64,000 nucleotides of DNA from Rhodoferax saidenbachensis (GCF_001955715.1 NZ_CP019239.1:496001-560000), one strand, 5' to 3'. Positions 1-13,157 are shown, numbered from the stretch's first letter. Translations and numbers: made by a program. Notes: generated by a model from the sequence alone, not told the origin.

Positions 1-2966
<2,966 letters not shown>

Positions 2967-2985
2967 TTGAAAGGGAAAGAGTCAC

Positions 2986-5900
2986 ATGAAATCTTTACTC
3001 GACCTGTTCAAGCAGTTCACGCCCGATGAGCATTTCGATGCCATCAAGATCGGTATGGCTTCTCCCGAGAAGATCCGTTCGTGGTCTTTCGGCGAAGTCA
3101 AAAAGCCTGAAACCATCAACTACCGCACGTTCAAGCCTGAGCGCGACGGCCTGTTCTGCGCCAAGATCTTCGGGCCCATCAAGGACTACGAATGCCTGTG
3201 CGGCAAGTACAAGCGTTTGAAGCACCGCGGTGTGATCTGCGAGAAGTGCGGCGTTGAAGTCACACAGACCAAGGTTCGCCGTGAACGCATGGGTCACATC
3301 GACCTGGCTGCTCCTTGCGCCCACATCTGGTTCCTGAAGTCCCTGCCAAGCCGTCTGGGTCTGGTGCTGGACATGACACTGCGTGATATCGAACGCGTGT
3401 TGTACTTTGAAGCCTACGTGGTCACCGACCCAGGCATGACCCCGCTGAAGAAGTTCAGCATCATGTCGGAAGACGATTTCGACGCCAAGTTCAAGGAATA
3501 CGGCGACGAGTTCCAGGCCAAGATGGGCGCTGAAGGTATCAAGGATTTGCTGCAAAGCATTGATATCGAAGGTTCGATCGAAAAGCTGCGCAACGACCTG
3601 ACCGGTTCCGAGCTCAAGATCAAGAAAAACGCCAAGCGTTTGAAGGTTCTGGAAGCGTTCAAGAAATCCGGCATCAAGCCCGAGTGGATGGTGCTGGACG
3701 TGCTGCCAGTACTGCCACCGGATTTGCGTCCGCTGGTGCCGCTGGACGGCGGTCGTTTTGCGACCTCTGATCTGAACGATCTGTACCGCCGCGTGATCAA
3801 CCGCAACAGCCGTCTGCGCCGTTTGCTGGAACTCAAAGCGCCTGAAATCATTGCGCGCAATGAGAAGCGCATGTTGCAAGAAGCCGTGGACAGCTTGCTG
3901 GACAACGGTCGCCGCGGCAAGGCCATGACGGGCGCCAACAAGCGAGCTCTGAAGTCTCTGGCCGACATGATCAAGGGCAAATCCGGTCGTTTCCGCCAGA
4001 ACTTGCTGGGCAAGCGCGTGGATTACTCCGGTCGTTCCGTGATTACCGTGGGCCCAACGCTCAAGCTGCACCAGTGCGGCCTGCCGAAGCTGATGGCCTT
4101 GGAATTGTTCAAGCCCTTCATCTTCGCGCGCCTGGAAGCCATGGGCATTGCGACCACGATCAAGGCTGCCAAGAAGGAAGTCGAATCCGGTACGCCCGTG
4201 GTTTGGGACATTCTGGAAGAGGTCATCAAAGAGCATCCCGTGATGCTGAACCGTGCGCCTACGTTGCACCGTTTGGGTATCCAGGCCTTTGAGCCCATCC
4301 TGATCGAAGGCAAAGCGATCCAACTGCACCCACTCGTTTGCGCGGCCTTCAACGCCGACTTCGACGGTGACCAGATGGCTGTTCACGTGCCTTTGTCGGT
4401 GGAAGCACAAATGGAAGCCCGCACCTTGATGCTGGCCTCCAACAACGTGCTGTTCCCGGCCAACGGCGAGCCTTCCATTGTTCCTTCGCAGGACGTGGTG
4501 TTGGGTCTGTACTACACCACCCGTGACCGTATCAACGGCAAGGGCGAGGGCCTGATCTTCTCCGACACCGGTGAAGTGCAGCGCGCCTTCGACGGTGGTG
4601 CAGTCGACCTGAACTCGCGTATCAACGTGCGGTTGACCGAGTGGACCAAAAACAAGGAAACCGGCGAATTTGAGCCATCGACCAAGCTGTGGGAAACCAC
4701 CGCAGGCCGTGCGCTGTTGTCCGAAATCCTGCCCAAGGGTTTGCCTTTCTCCAACATCAACAAGGCGTTGAAGAAGAAGGAAATCTCCAAGCTGATCAAC
4801 GTGTCTTTTCGCAAGTGCGGATTGAAAGAGACCGTGGTGTTTGCCGACAAGCTGTTGCAAGCGGGCTTCCGCCTGGCGACACGTGCCGGTATCTCCATTT
4901 GTATCGACGACATGCTGGTGCCTGCAGAAAAACACGACATCATTGCGCGCGCCCAGAAGGAAGTCAAAGAGATCGAACAGCAATATGTGTCCGGTCTGGT
5001 GACTTCCGGTGAGCGCTACAACAAGGTGGTGGATATCTGGGGCAAGTCGGGTGACGAAGTGTCCAAGGTGATGATGGCCAAGCTGTCCAAGGAAATGGTC
5101 ACGGACCGCCATGGCAAGCAAGTCCAACAAGAGTCCTTCAACTCCATCTACATGATGGCCGACTCCGGCGCGCGCGGTTCTGCGGCGCAGATTCGCCAGG
5201 TGGCCGGTATGCGGGGTCTGATGGCCAAGCCTGACGGCTCCATCATCGAGACACCGATTACCGCGAACTTCCGCGAAGGTCTGAACGTGCTGGAGTACTT
5301 CATCTCCACCCACGGTGCCCGTAAGGGTCTGGCCGATACGGCGTTGAAGACGGCGAACTCCGGCTACCTGACACGCCGCCTGGTCGACGTGACGCAGGAT
5401 CTGGTGGTGACCGAGCAGGATTGCGGTACCCACAGCGGTTACCTCATGCGCGCTATTGTTGAAGGTGGTGAAACCATCGAATCCCTGCGCGACCGCATTC
5501 TGGGTCGTACAGCAGCAGACGATGTGTTGCACCCTGAAACACGTGCGGTGCTTGCCGACGCCGGTGCCATGCTGGATGAAGACCTGATCGAAGAACTCGA
5601 AGCAGCGGGCGTGGACGAAGTCAAGGTGCGCACCGCCCTGACCTGCGAAACCCGTTTTGGTATCTGCGCCAAGTGCTACGGACGCGATTTGGGTCGTGGC
5701 GGTCTGATCAACCACGGCGAAGCCGTCGGTGTGATCGCTGCACAGTCCATCGGTGAGCCTGGTACCCAGCTGACCATGCGTACCTTCCACATCGGTGGTG
5801 CCGCTTCGCGTGCCGCTATCGCCTCCAGCGTAGAAGCCAAGTCCAACGGCAGCATTGGCTTCAACGCCACGATGCGCTACGTGACCAACAGCAAGAAAGA

Positions 5901-7212
5901 GCTGGTCGTGATTGCCCGTTCCGGTGAAATCGTGATCCACGATGAACACGGACGTGAGCGTGAACGCCACAAGGTGCCGTACGGCGCCATCCTGACGGTC
6001 AAGGCCGACCAGGTTGTCAAGGCCGGCGCCATTCTGGCGAACTGGGATCCGCTGACCCGCCCCATCATTACCGAGTTCGCCGGCAAGGCGCATTTCGAGA
6101 ATGTGGAAGAAGGCCTGACGGTTGCCAAGCAGGTCGATGAAGTGACCGGTCTGTCCACATTGGTGGTGATTGATCCGAAGCGCCGTGGTGCTACCAAGGT
6201 GGTGCGTCCGCAGGTCAAGCTGATCGATGCTTCTGGTCATGAAGTGAAGATCCCTGGTACCGATCACTCGGTGACCATTGGCTTCCCCGTGGGAGCGCTC
6301 GTGCAGGTGCGTGATGGTATGGACGTCGGCCCCGGCGAAGTGCTGGCCCGTATCCCTATCGAAGGTCAGAAGACCCGCGACATTACCGGTGGTCTGCCCC
6401 GTGTGGCCGAGCTGTTCGAAGCCCGTTCCCCCAAAGACAAGGGCGTCCTCGCCGAAGTCACGGGCACGGTCTCCTTTGGTAAGGAAACCAAAGGCAAGGT
6501 TCGCTTGCAAATCACGGATCCCGAAGGCAAGGTCTGGGAAGAACTTGTTCCCAAGGAAAAGAATATCCTGGTGCACGAAGGCCAGGTCGTCAACAAGGGT
6601 GAGTCCGTGGTTGACGGTCCAGCAGATCCACAGGACATCCTGCGCTTGCTGGGTTCCGAAGAACTGGCCCGCTACATCGTGGACGAAGTGCAGGACGTTT
6701 ACCGTTTGCAAGGCGTGAAGATCAACGACAAGCACATTGAAGTGATTGTTCGCCAGATGTTGCGCCGTGTGGTGGTGGAAGCTGCAGGTGACTCCAGCTA
6801 CATCAACGGAGAACAGGTCGAGCGTTCCGAGATGCTCAACACCAACGACGCCCTGCGTGCCGCTGGCAAGATCCCGGCCGTCTTTACCAACCTGCTGCTG
6901 GGTATCACCAAGGCGTCTTTGTCCACCGACAGCTTCATCAGCGCGGCTTCCTTCCAGGAAACCACCCGCGTGTTGACCGAAGCTGCCATCATGGGCAAGC
7001 GCGACGAGCTGCGCGGACTGAAGGAAAACGTCATCGTTGGACGTCTGATTCCAGCCGGTACCGGCATGGCATACCACGAGGCCCGCAAGGTGCGCGAAAG
7101 CATGGACGACGCCGAGCGCCGAGCCATTGCCGAAGCCGAAGCGGCCGATCTGGCGGGTGATGCTGAAGCCGTGGGCGAAACCCAAGCCAATGAAGGTACT
7201 GCAAGCGAGTAA
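2986..7212 (+). CDS. rpoC: RNA polymerase subunit beta'
   Basis: This is the catalytic beta' subunit of RNA polymerase, 1408 residues and complete. The first zinc ribbon uses C70, C72, C85 and C88. The absolutely conserved metal-binding motif NADFDGD spans residues 456-462, with D458, D460 and D462 holding the catalytic Mg2+. The trigger-loop region ([21 protein letters not shown]) and the second zinc site (CGT..., [11 protein letters not shown]) follow. A purine-rich ribosome site (GAAAGGGAAAGAG) precedes the ATG, and the gene follows rpoB by 19 bp. A strong terminator lies 26 bp after the stop codon. Confidence 0.99.
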   Translation: MKSLLDLFKQFTPDEHFDAIKIGMASPEKIRSWSFGEVKKPETINYRTFKPERDGLFCAKIFGPIKDYECLCGKYKRLKHRGVICEKCGVEVTQTKVRRERMGHIDLAAPCAHIWFLKSLPSRLGLVLDMTLRDIERVLYFEAYVVTDPGMTPLKKFSIMSEDDFDAKFKEYGDEFQAKMGAEGIKDLLQSIDIEGSIEKLRNDLTGSELKIKKNAKRLKVLEAFKKSGIKPEWMVLDVLPVLPPDLRPLVPLDGGRFATSDLNDLYRRVINRNSRLRRLLELKAPEIIARNEKRMLQEAVDSLLDNGRRGKAMTGANKRALKSLADMIKGKSGRFRQNLLGKRVDYSGRSVITVGPTLKLHQCGLPKLMALELFKPFIFARLEAMGIATTIKAAKKEVESGTPVVWDILEEVIKEHPVMLNRAPTLHRLGIQAFEPILIEGKAIQLHPLVCAAFNADFDGDQMAVHVPLSVEAQMEARTLMLASNNVLFPANGEPSIVPSQDVVLGLYYTTRDRINGKGEGLIFSDTGEVQRAFDGGAVDLNSRINVRLTEWTKNKETGEFEPSTKLWETTAGRALLSEILPKGLPFSNINKALKKKEISKLINVSFRKCGLKETVVFADKLLQAGFRLATRAGISICIDDMLVPAEKHDIIARAQKEVKEIEQQYVSGLVTSGERYNKVVDIWGKSGDEVSKVMMAKLSKEMVTDRHGKQVQQESFNSIYMMADSGARGSAAQIRQVAGMRGLMAKPDGSIIETPITANFREGLNVLEYFISTHGARKGLADTALKTANSGYLTRRLVDVTQDLVVTEQDCGTHSGYLMRAIVEGGETIESLRDRILGRTAADDVLHPETRAVLADAGAMLDEDLIEELEAAGVDEVKVRTALTCETRFGICAKCYGRDLGRGGLINHGEAVGVIAAQSIGEPGTQLTMRTFHIGGAASRAAIASSVEAKSNGSIGFNATMRYVTNSKKELVVIARSGEIVIHDEHGRERERHKVPYGAILTVKADQVVKAGAILANWDPLTRPIITEFAGKAHFENVEEGLTVAKQVDEVTGLSTLVVIDPKRRGATKVVRPQVKLIDASGHEVKIPGTDHSVTIGFPVGALVQVRDGMDVGPGEVLARIPIEGQKTRDITGGLPRVAELFEARSPKDKGVLAEVTGTVSFGKETKGKVRLQITDPEGKVWEELVPKEKNILVHEGQVVNKGESVVDGPADPQDILRLLGSEELARYIVDEVQDVYRLQGVKINDKHIEVIVRQMLRRVVVEAAGDSSYINGEQVERSEMLNTNDALRAAGKIPAVFTNLLLGITKASLSTDSFISAASFQETTRVLTEAAIMGKRDELRGLKENVIVGRLIPAGTGMAYHEARKVRESMDDAERRAIAEAEAADLAGDAEAVGETQANEGTASE

Positions 7213-7237
7213 TATCGCCTTGCTATCCTAAAGGTAG

Positions 7238-7276
7238 CGCCCCAAGCCCTCTGCATAAGGGGCTTGGGGCGTTTTT
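7238..7276 (+). terminator. Rho-independent terminator of rpoBC
   Basis: A perfect 12-bp GC-rich stem (arms 7238-7249 and 7260-7271, CGCCCCAAGCCC and its complement) with a short loop is followed by five T residues. It lies directly downstream of rpoC. Confidence 0.95.
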
Positions 7277-7324
7277 CCTCATAAACCGGTTTAAGTTCAT
7301 CTTGCCTGGAGGCGTCTGGCGCTC

Positions 7325-7882
7325 ATGAATGGTTCCCTGCTGTTGTGGCTGCTGTTGGCCCTCGCCATTTTCTGGGGCGTGGGCGTTCACAACCGCTTGA
7401 TGCGCATACGTGCCCGTGGTTTGGATGCCTTTGGCTCGGTCGAAAAGCACATGCGCCAATACGGTGAACTGGTGCGCGGGCATTTGGCTGCGTCGGAAGA
7501 GGCTGACCCGGCCGATGGCGAGAGCACGGCGGACTACCTGCCCGAGGACTGGGTGCGCTTGTTGGCCGCCCTGGACGTATTGGAGCAGGCGCTGAAGGAT
7601 GCCCGCGTCATTCCTCTGGCGGTGCCCGCCTTGGGCCGGTTGGCGACAAGTTTTGACAAGTTGCAACAAGCGTGGGAGCAGTTGCGTAGCGCCCCTGCGG
7701 ACCTGGCTGGCGCCACGGTGCCCGAGGCTTTGCAAAGCCAATGGGACGCGGTCACCCTGCGTGTACAGACCGCTCGCGGTGGGATGAACCAGATTTTGGT
7801 GAAGTACAACGAAGCCAGGGTGCAGTTTCCCGCACGTCTTGTGGTCGACGTAATGGGCTTTCAGGTCGCGGGAATTTTGTGA
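7325..7882 (+). CDS. LemA-like membrane-anchored protein
   Basis: A 185-residue protein with one N-terminal membrane helix (residues about 4-20). The segment after it, VHNRLMRIRARGLDAFGSVEKHMRQYGELV, lines up with the LemA family hallmark (YNxLVxxRxxVxxAWxxIDVQLKRR...). The end (YNEARVQFPARLVVDVMGFQ) matches the LemA ending YNxxVxxFPxxLxAxxxGF. The usual ID-QLKRR-DLIPNLV core is degenerate, so this is a divergent member. LemA function is unknown; family members are usually anchored in the inner membrane. The stop codon overlaps a possible GTG start of rsmB, so the two are probably co-transcribed. Confidence 0.6.
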   Translation: MNGSLLLWLLLALAIFWGVGVHNRLMRIRARGLDAFGSVEKHMRQYGELVRGHLAASEEADPADGESTADYLPEDWVRLLAALDVLEQALKDARVIPLAVPALGRLATSFDKLQQAWEQLRSAPADLAGATVPEALQSQWDAVTLRVQTARGGMNQILVKYNEARVQFPARLVVDVMGFQVAGIL

Positions 7883-7893
7883 AGGGCGTTGGT

Positions 7894-9213
7894 GTGTCAG
7901 AAGAAAAAATTCCCCTTTGGCGTCAGTTGCAAGCCACGGCGGGTGCCGTACTCGCGGTGCGCGGAGGTGCGTCTGGCACGGCGGCTGTAGACGCAGTTTC
8001 CCCAGCGTTGCGCCCAGGCGTGCAGGCTTTGGTATTTCACGTCTGGCGTAATCTGGGGCGTGCCGAGGTTTTGCGTAAGAAGTTGGCCAGCAAGTCACCC
8101 CCACCTGCAGCGGATGCGCTGCTCTGTGTTGCCCTGGCATTGGCCTGGCGCGATGATGGCGCTCCTTACGATGCCTTTACGCTGGTGGATCAATCGGTGG
8201 AGGCTGCCAAGCGCAACCCCGCCACGCGGGCCCAGGCCAACTTTGTCAATGCCTGCCTGCGGCGCTTCTTGCGTGAGCGGGATGTATTGGTCAGTGCGAC
8301 CGATGCAGACCCCGTGGCGTTCTGGAACCATCCGCTGTGGTGGATCAAACGCTTGCAAAAAGACCATTCACAGGATTGGCAGCAAATTCTGGAGGCTGCC
8401 AATCGTCAGGCGCCCATGACATTGCGCGTCAACGCGAGAAAAACCAGCGCTGCGGAATACGTGCGCATGCTTGCCCAGGAAGGCATTTCCGCCCATGTGG
8501 GTGATCGCCATGCGGTGTTTCTGGAGCGCGCAGTGCCCGTCCAGCGCCTGCCTGATTTTGAGGTTGGCGCCGTGTCGGTGCAAGATGCTGCCGCCCAGAT
8601 GGCCGCGCCCTTACTTCTGGAGGGGTTGGCGAGTAACAGCCCGGTGCGCATTCTTGATGCGTGTGCCGCACCGGGGGGCAAAACCGGGCATTTGCTGGAG
8701 TTATGCGATGGCGAAGTGACGGCACTTGAGATTGATGCACAGCGCAGCCTCCGCATTTCGCAGAACCTGCAACGCTTGGGCCTGCATGCGCGCGTACAGA
8801 CAGCGGATGCTTCCCGCCCGCAAGACTGGTGGGACGGTCAGCTCTTTGATGCCATCTTGCTGGATGCACCGTGCACGGCATCGGGCATTGTGCGCCGCCA
8901 TCCGGATGTGCGTTGGCTGCGCCGTGAGACCGACATTGCGCAACTGGCGCGGATTCAGCAGCAGATGCTGCAAACCTTGTGGCCGCTGCTGCGCCCGGGG
9001 GGGCGTTTGCTGTATTGCACCTGCTCGCTGTTTTTGGCTGAGGGCAAAGACCAAACCCAAACGTTTCTTGCGCACAACACTGGTGCGGCTTTGCTGCCCT
9101 CTCCAGGCCATTTGCTGCCCGGAAATAGCGCCAAAGCACAAGAGCTCCCGGACAATCAACGCAGTGACCATGACGGCTTCTATTACGCACTGTTGGAAAA
9201 GCGGGCAGCTTGA
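7894..9213 (+). CDS. rsmB: 16S rRNA m5C967 methyltransferase
   Basis: This is an SAM-dependent methyltransferase that makes 5-methylcytosine at 16S rRNA position 967 (RsmB/Sun/Fmu family). An N-terminal NusB-like helical domain (about residues 1-140) is followed by the Rossmann methyltransferase domain. The SAM-binding motif DACAAPGGKT is at residues 255-264. The two RNA m5C catalytic cysteines are C327 in DAPC and C377 in CTCS. The conserved ending DGFYYALLEK is present. The 439-residue length fits the family (about 430). GTG at 7894 is chosen because GAAGGG lies just upstream. GTG at 7879 is also in frame, overlaps the lemA-like stop (GTGA) and would add five residues. Confidence 0.95.
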   Translation: MSEEKIPLWRQLQATAGAVLAVRGGASGTAAVDAVSPALRPGVQALVFHVWRNLGRAEVLRKKLASKSPPPAADALLCVALALAWRDDGAPYDAFTLVDQSVEAAKRNPATRAQANFVNACLRRFLRERDVLVSATDADPVAFWNHPLWWIKRLQKDHSQDWQQILEAANRQAPMTLRVNARKTSAAEYVRMLAQEGISAHVGDRHAVFLERAVPVQRLPDFEVGAVSVQDAAAQMAAPLLLEGLASNSPVRILDACAAPGGKTGHLLELCDGEVTALEIDAQRSLRISQNLQRLGLHARVQTADASRPQDWWDGQLFDAILLDAPCTASGIVRRHPDVRWLRRETDIAQLARIQQQMLQTLWPLLRPGGRLLYCTCSLFLAEGKDQTQTFLAHNTGAALLPSPGHLLPGNSAKAQELPDNQRSDHDGFYYALLEKRAA

Positions 9214-9802
9214 ACGGCTCCTGCGCCACTGCCTTGGCTGGCTGGTGCTGCTGTTGTTCGCGGGTCTGGCGCATGCCCAAAGCGCAGACATCACCCAGTT
9301 CCGTGCGGAGCGGGCCGAAGAAGAAATCCAGGTTTCTGCACAAATCCAGTTTGAATTGCCCGCCGCCGTCGAAGACGCCCTGCTCAAAGGCATACCCATG
9401 TACTTCGTTGCCGAAGCAGATGTATTGCGTGAGCGCTGGTACTGGTATGACAAAAGGCTTGCCAGTGTGGAGCGCCATATGCGCCTGGCCTACCAGCCCC
9501 TGACACGCCGTTGGCGGCTCAATGTGTCCACGGGCCCCGGCAATGCCAACAGCCAGGGACTGGTGCTGAACCAAGGCTTCGATACCTTACCCCAGGCATT
9601 GGCAGGCATCAAGCGTGTGTCTGGCTGGAAAGTTGCAGATGTCGCGGACCTGGACCCCAGTCTCAAATACAAAGTCGAGTTCCGTTTCCGCCTGGACCTG
9701 AGCCGACTGCCACGCCCGTTCCAGATCGGTGCCATCGGGCAATCGGATTGGGATGTGTCTGCCGGCATCAGCACCCCGCTGTCATCTGACCTCACCAAGT
9801 GA
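9170..9802 (+). CDS. DUF4390 family secreted protein
   Basis: A 210-residue conserved protein of the DUF4390 type. A basic and hydrophobic N-terminus (RLLRHCLGWLVLLLFAGLAHAQS) is a signal peptide with a likely cut after AHA. The body (VSAQIQFELPAAVEDALLKGIPMYFVAEADVLRERWYWYDKR) and the ending (DWDVSAGI) are recognisable for the family. Function is unknown. In Burkholderiales it commonly sits between rsmB and the NtrY-type kinase, as here. ATG 9170 overlaps rsmB by 44 bp; it is the only ordinary start that keeps the whole signal peptide. The stop overlaps the GTG of the kinase by 4 bp (GTGA), which suggests translational coupling. Confidence 0.8.
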   Translation: MTASITHCWKSGQLERLLRHCLGWLVLLLFAGLAHAQSADITQFRAERAEEEIQVSAQIQFELPAAVEDALLKGIPMYFVAEADVLRERWYWYDKRLASVERHMRLAYQPLTRRWRLNVSTGPGNANSQGLVLNQGFDTLPQALAGIKRVSGWKVADVADLDPSLKYKVEFRFRLDLSRLPRPFQIGAIGQSDWDVSAGISTPLSSDLTK

Positions 9803-12087
9803 ACACGCCAGACAGTGGGGGATCTCCCTCCGTGACATTCCAGAACTCCAAGGCCTTGCGCGTCACCGTAGCGGCTGGTGCCTTGGTGATGGTTCTCATT
9901 GGCCTGGTGCTCCTGTACCTGCTGATGCAGGCCACCAATAACCGGGAGATGTACGAGAGCAATTACGCTTGGTTGTTCACCATCAATATGGTGGTGGCGG
10001 GCGCTTTGCTGGGGGCCATTGTCTGGGTCGGGTACCGCCTGTTTTTACGCCTGCGGCAAGGCAGGTTTGGCAGCCGCCTGCTGGTCAAGCTGGCGACGAT
10101 CTTTGCGCTGGTGGGTTTCGCGCCTGGCTTGTTGATTTATGTGGTGTCCTACCAGTTTGTCTCACGGTCCATCGAAACCTGGTTTGACGTCAAGGTAGAG
10201 GGCGCATTGGAGGCCGGCCTGGGCTTGGGGCGCGTCACGCTGGACACGCTGTCCAATGACTTGAGTACCAAGTCGCGGAGTGCGGCCGTGCAGCTGTCTG
10301 AGAACCCGGAGGCGATGACTGGCATTCTTCTGGAGCGCATGCTGGACCAGTTGGGCGCATCTGACATGGCGGTGTGGGGCGGCAGTGGCAACCTGATCGC
10401 TAGCGCAGGGCAAACAAGGGTGAAGCTGAATCCTGATAAACCCACTTCCAGCCAATTTCGCGCAGCGCGGACCGATCGATCCCTGTCGTGGGTGGAGGGC
10501 CTGGAGGACGCGGCACCCGGGGTTTTGCCGGAGGCCCGCATTCGGGTTCTGGTGCCCATTGCCAGCAGTGCGCTGGGGCTGACGCCCGAGCAGCGGTTCT
10601 TGCTAGTCTCCCGCGCTTTGCCGCCCAATCTGGTGGCCAATGCATTGGCTGTGGAATCTGCCAATCGGGAGTACCAGGAGCGTGCACTGGCCAGAGAAGG
10701 GCTCAAGCGGATGTACATCGGTACACTCACTTTGAGCCTTTTCCTGGCGGTGTTTGGTGCGGTCCTGATGGCGGTGGTTTTGGGCAATCAGATAGCCCGG
10801 CCCTTGCTGTTGTTGGCCGAAGGTGTGAGCCAGGTGGCGGCGGGAGATTTCACGCCCAAGTTGGCCATGCAGGGCAAGGATGAACTGGGTGGTTTGACCC
10901 GTGCTTTTGCCTCCATGACCGAACAGTTGTCCGATGCCCGCCAGGCGGTGGAACACAGCATGGCGCAGGTGGACGCGGCACGCGCCAATTTGCAGACCAT
11001 CCTGGACAACCTGACTGCGGGCGTGATTGTGCTGGGGGCTGCGGGTGAGATCCGTTCCTCGAATCCCGGTGCCACCCGTATTCTGAAAACACCTCTTGCT
11101 GCCCACGAAGGGCAGGCCCTGGCCAGCATACCGGGCTTGCAGGATTTTGGGCATGCGGTGCAATTGCAGTTTGCCGACTTTCTCGCGCGCCGAAGCGAAC
11201 ACGGACTGGACCACTGGCAGCAATCGTTTGAACTCGGAGCAGGCGCCGCGTCCGCGCATGGGCCGTTTGACCAGGCGCTGACGCTGGTGGCACGTGGTGC
11301 CGAGTTGCCGGGTGAAGACCGGCTGCTGGTGTTTGATGACATTTCCGAGATCGTTTCTGCCCAGCGCGCGCAGGCGTGGGGCGAAGTGGCCCGCAGGTTG
11401 GCCCACGAGATCAAGAACCCCCTCACGCCGATACAGCTTTCTGCCGAGCGGCTGGAAATGAAACTGTCCGGCAAGCTGCAGCCGACCGAACAGACCATAT
11501 TGGTCAAGTCCGTCAAAACCATTGTGGACCAGGTCGATGCCATGAAGCGATTGGTCAACGAATTCCGGGACTATGCACGCCTGCCCGCTGCCGAGCTCAA
11601 GCCCGTGGACCTCAACGCCCTGATCACCGACGTACTTCAGTTGTACGGAGATGAGACGGCGACAGTCCCAGTGCGGGCCGAACTGGACCCCGCCAGCCCA
11701 CCGGTGCGTGGAGACGTCCAGCAACTGCGCCAGGTCATTCACAATTTGTTGCAAAACGCCCAGGACGCCAGCGAGCCAGTGGGCTCTGTTGTGCCCGATG
11801 ATGGCCGCCATGTGGTGGTCCGCACCCAATGGCAAGCCGCTTCCGGGCGTGTACGCCTGAGCGTGCTGGACCAGGGCTCGGGCTTCCCCGAACACATCCT
11901 CAAACGGGCGTTCGAGCCCTATGTCACCACCAAGGCCAAGGGCACCGGACTGGGTTTGGCCGTGGTGAAGAAGATTGCCGATGAGCACGGCTCGCGTGTA
12001 GACATCACCAATCGCGTCGTGGACGGCGCTGTGGTGGGTGCACAAGTATCGTTATCATTGGCTGTAGATAACAGCGCGCCTCTTTAG
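9799..12087 (+). CDS. ntrY: NtrY-type membrane sensor histidine kinase
   Basis: A 762-residue membrane histidine kinase of the NtrY family. Three hydrophobic N-terminal segments (about residues 20-43, 54-75 and 95-118) are followed by a sensor region, another membrane segment (about 305-330), a HAMP domain, a PAS-like region (TILDNLTAGVIVLGAAGEI), a HisKA domain and a HATPase domain. The phospho-accepting histidine is H536 in RLAHEIKNPLTP. The ATP-binding N box (NLLQNAQDAS) is near residue 653, with the G boxes DQGSGF and GTGLGLAVVKK after it. The GTG start overlaps the DUF4390 stop. The partner is the regulator 36 bp downstream. The natural signal is not evident from the sequence. Confidence 0.9.
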   Translation: MNTPDSGGSPSVTFQNSKALRVTVAAGALVMVLIGLVLLYLLMQATNNREMYESNYAWLFTINMVVAGALLGAIVWVGYRLFLRLRQGRFGSRLLVKLATIFALVGFAPGLLIYVVSYQFVSRSIETWFDVKVEGALEAGLGLGRVTLDTLSNDLSTKSRSAAVQLSENPEAMTGILLERMLDQLGASDMAVWGGSGNLIASAGQTRVKLNPDKPTSSQFRAARTDRSLSWVEGLEDAAPGVLPEARIRVLVPIASSALGLTPEQRFLLVSRALPPNLVANALAVESANREYQERALAREGLKRMYIGTLTLSLFLAVFGAVLMAVVLGNQIARPLLLLAEGVSQVAAGDFTPKLAMQGKDELGGLTRAFASMTEQLSDARQAVEHSMAQVDAARANLQTILDNLTAGVIVLGAAGEIRSSNPGATRILKTPLAAHEGQALASIPGLQDFGHAVQLQFADFLARRSEHGLDHWQQSFELGAGAASAHGPFDQALTLVARGAELPGEDRLLVFDDISEIVSAQRAQAWGEVARRLAHEIKNPLTPIQLSAERLEMKLSGKLQPTEQTILVKSVKTIVDQVDAMKRLVNEFRDYARLPAAELKPVDLNALITDVLQLYGDETATVPVRAELDPASPPVRGDVQQLRQVIHNLLQNAQDASEPVGSVVPDDGRHVVVRTQWQAASGRVRLSVLDQGSGFPEHILKRAFEPYVTTKAKGTGLGLAVVKKIADEHGSRVDITNRVVDGAVVGAQVSLSLAVDNSAPL

Positions 12088-12123
12088 CGCGCGACAAAGG
12101 TTAAAGGGAAAAGCGCGCTTACC

Positions 12124-12804
12124 ATGGCAAACATACTGGTTGTAGACGACGAGCACGGCATCCGTGACCTGCTCTGGGAAATACTGAACGACGAAGGTCA
12201 CAACGTAGAGCTTGCCGAAAACGCAGCCCAAGCACGGGCCGCACGCCTGCGCGAACGTCCCGATCTGGTTTTGCTCGACATCTGGATGCCAGACACCGAT
12301 GGCGTGACACTGCTCAAAGAGTGGTCGTCCACCGGCCTGCTCACCATGCCGGTCATCATGATGAGCGGCCACGCCACCATTGATACGGCGGTCGAGGCCA
12401 CCAAAATCGGTGCACTGGCGTTTCTGGAAAAACCCATCACCCTGCAAAAGCTGCTCAAGGCCGTGGAGCAAGGCTTGGCACGTGGCAACCTGCGCAAGCC
12501 CGCAGCCACCGCTTCACAAGTGCCCGTAGCCGCCTCTTCGCAGGAGGCGGCGGATACCGAGAGTTTGGTACACGTGGTGTCTGCACCTGCCGGACCACAG
12601 GCCAATCAGAATTTTGTGCTGGACAAACCCCTGCGTGAAGCCCGTGATGAGTTTGAGAAAGCTTACTTTGAGTACCACCTGGCCCAGGAAAATGGCTCCA
12701 TGACGCGCGTAGCAGAAAAAACGGGTCTGGAGCGCACTCACCTGTACCGCAAGCTCAAACAACTGGGTGTGGATCTCACGCGCAGCAAGCGTGGTGGCAA
12801 CTGA
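12124..12804 (+). CDS. NtrX-like response regulator, receiver plus Fis HTH, no AAA+
   Basis: A 226-residue response regulator. The receiver domain (residues 1-about 120) has the acidic pair D8-D9, phospho-acceptor D52 (LLDIWMPD), the switch serine in MMSGH and the lysine in LEKPI. After an Ala/Ser/Gln-rich linker (about 125-165) comes a Fis-type helix-turn-helix (FEKAYFEYHLAQENGSMTRVAEKTGLERTHLYRKLKQLGV). Classical NtrX carries a sigma-54-activating AAA+ ATPase between these domains (about 450 residues in all). That domain is absent here, although the frame is intact. It probably binds DNA without activating sigma-54. It sits just after its likely kinase. Confidence 0.85.
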   Translation: MANILVVDDEHGIRDLLWEILNDEGHNVELAENAAQARAARLRERPDLVLLDIWMPDTDGVTLLKEWSSTGLLTMPVIMMSGHATIDTAVEATKIGALAFLEKPITLQKLLKAVEQGLARGNLRKPAATASQVPVAASSQEAADTESLVHVVSAPAGPQANQNFVLDKPLREARDEFEKAYFEYHLAQENGSMTRVAEKTGLERTHLYRKLKQLGVDLTRSKRGGN

Positions 12805-12839
12805 AGTCCGGGACTGTCCAGAAGCGCCAAAAGTTGCGC

Positions 12840-12845
12840 TATAAT
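12840..12845 (+). promoter_or_regulatory. Probable -10 box of tRNA promoter
   Basis: A perfect TATAAT sits 10 bp before the mature tRNA-Phe 5' end. The -35 side is poor (best TGTCCA at 12815-12820, 19-bp spacing), so only the -10 is well supported. Confidence 0.6.
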
Positions 12846-12855
12846 TGAAGGCTCA

Positions 12856-12931
12856 GGCCCGGTAGCTCAGTCGGTAGAGCAGAGGATTGAAAATCCTTGT
12901 GTCGGTGGTTCGATTCCGCCCCAGGCCACCA
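12856..12931 (+). tRNA. tRNA-Phe (GAA)
   Basis: A 76-nt cloverleaf with encoded CCA and anticodon GAA in the loop TTGAAAA. The D stem is GCTC/GAGC and the T stem GGTGG/CCGCC around TTCGATT. The acceptor arms are GGCCCGG and CCAGGCC, which leaves a C5-A68 mismatch where a G68 would restore a perfect stem. The anticodon stem starts with a G27-U43 wobble. It is otherwise canonical. Confidence 0.96.
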
Positions 12932-12941
12932 AATATGAAAT

Positions 12942-12962
12942 CCCATCCCTGTGATGGGTTTT
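12942..12962 (+). terminator. Small hairpin terminator after tRNA-Phe
   Basis: A 6-bp stem CCCATC/GATGGG (12942-12947 and 12953-12958) is followed by TTTT. It could reduce read-through, or be a processing site, between the two tRNAs. Confidence 0.6.
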
Positions 12963-12987
12963 CTTTGACCAACCAGTGTGGTCATTC

Positions 12988-13063
12988 GCGGGAATAGCTC
13001 AGTTGGTAGAGCGATACCTTGCCAAGGTATAGGTCGAGAGTTCGAGCCTCTTTTCCCGCTCCA
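12988..13063 (+). tRNA. tRNA-Gly (GCC)
   Basis: A 76-nt cloverleaf with encoded CCA, anticodon GCC, perfect acceptor stem GCGGGAA/TTCCCGC and discriminator T. It follows tRNA-Phe by 56 bp and is probably in the same transcript. Confidence 0.97.
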
Positions 13064-13067
13064 TATA

Positions 13068-13105
13068 AGCAAAAAGCCCATCCATTGCGATGGGCTTTTT
13101 GCTTT
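13068..13105. terminator. Bidirectional terminator (tRNA-Gly / PilZ gene)
   Basis: A perfect 15-bp inverted repeat (13068-13082 and 13089-13103) has an A-tract before and a T-tract within and after its GC core. It can therefore end transcription of the tRNAs on the plus strand and of the convergent PilZ gene on the minus strand. Confidence 0.9.
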
Positions 13106-13157
13106 GTCGGTGCGCCCCCATGCAAAGACGGACCGGGGTCACTGAGGGAGGCCTGCC

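Noticed and set aside
2995..7185. A 1396-codon open frame antisense to rpoC (and similar long antisense frames in rpoB, amt and dsbD)
   Set aside because: It is a mirror frame produced by the strong GC codon bias of the real gene; no ribosome site, no recognisable domain.
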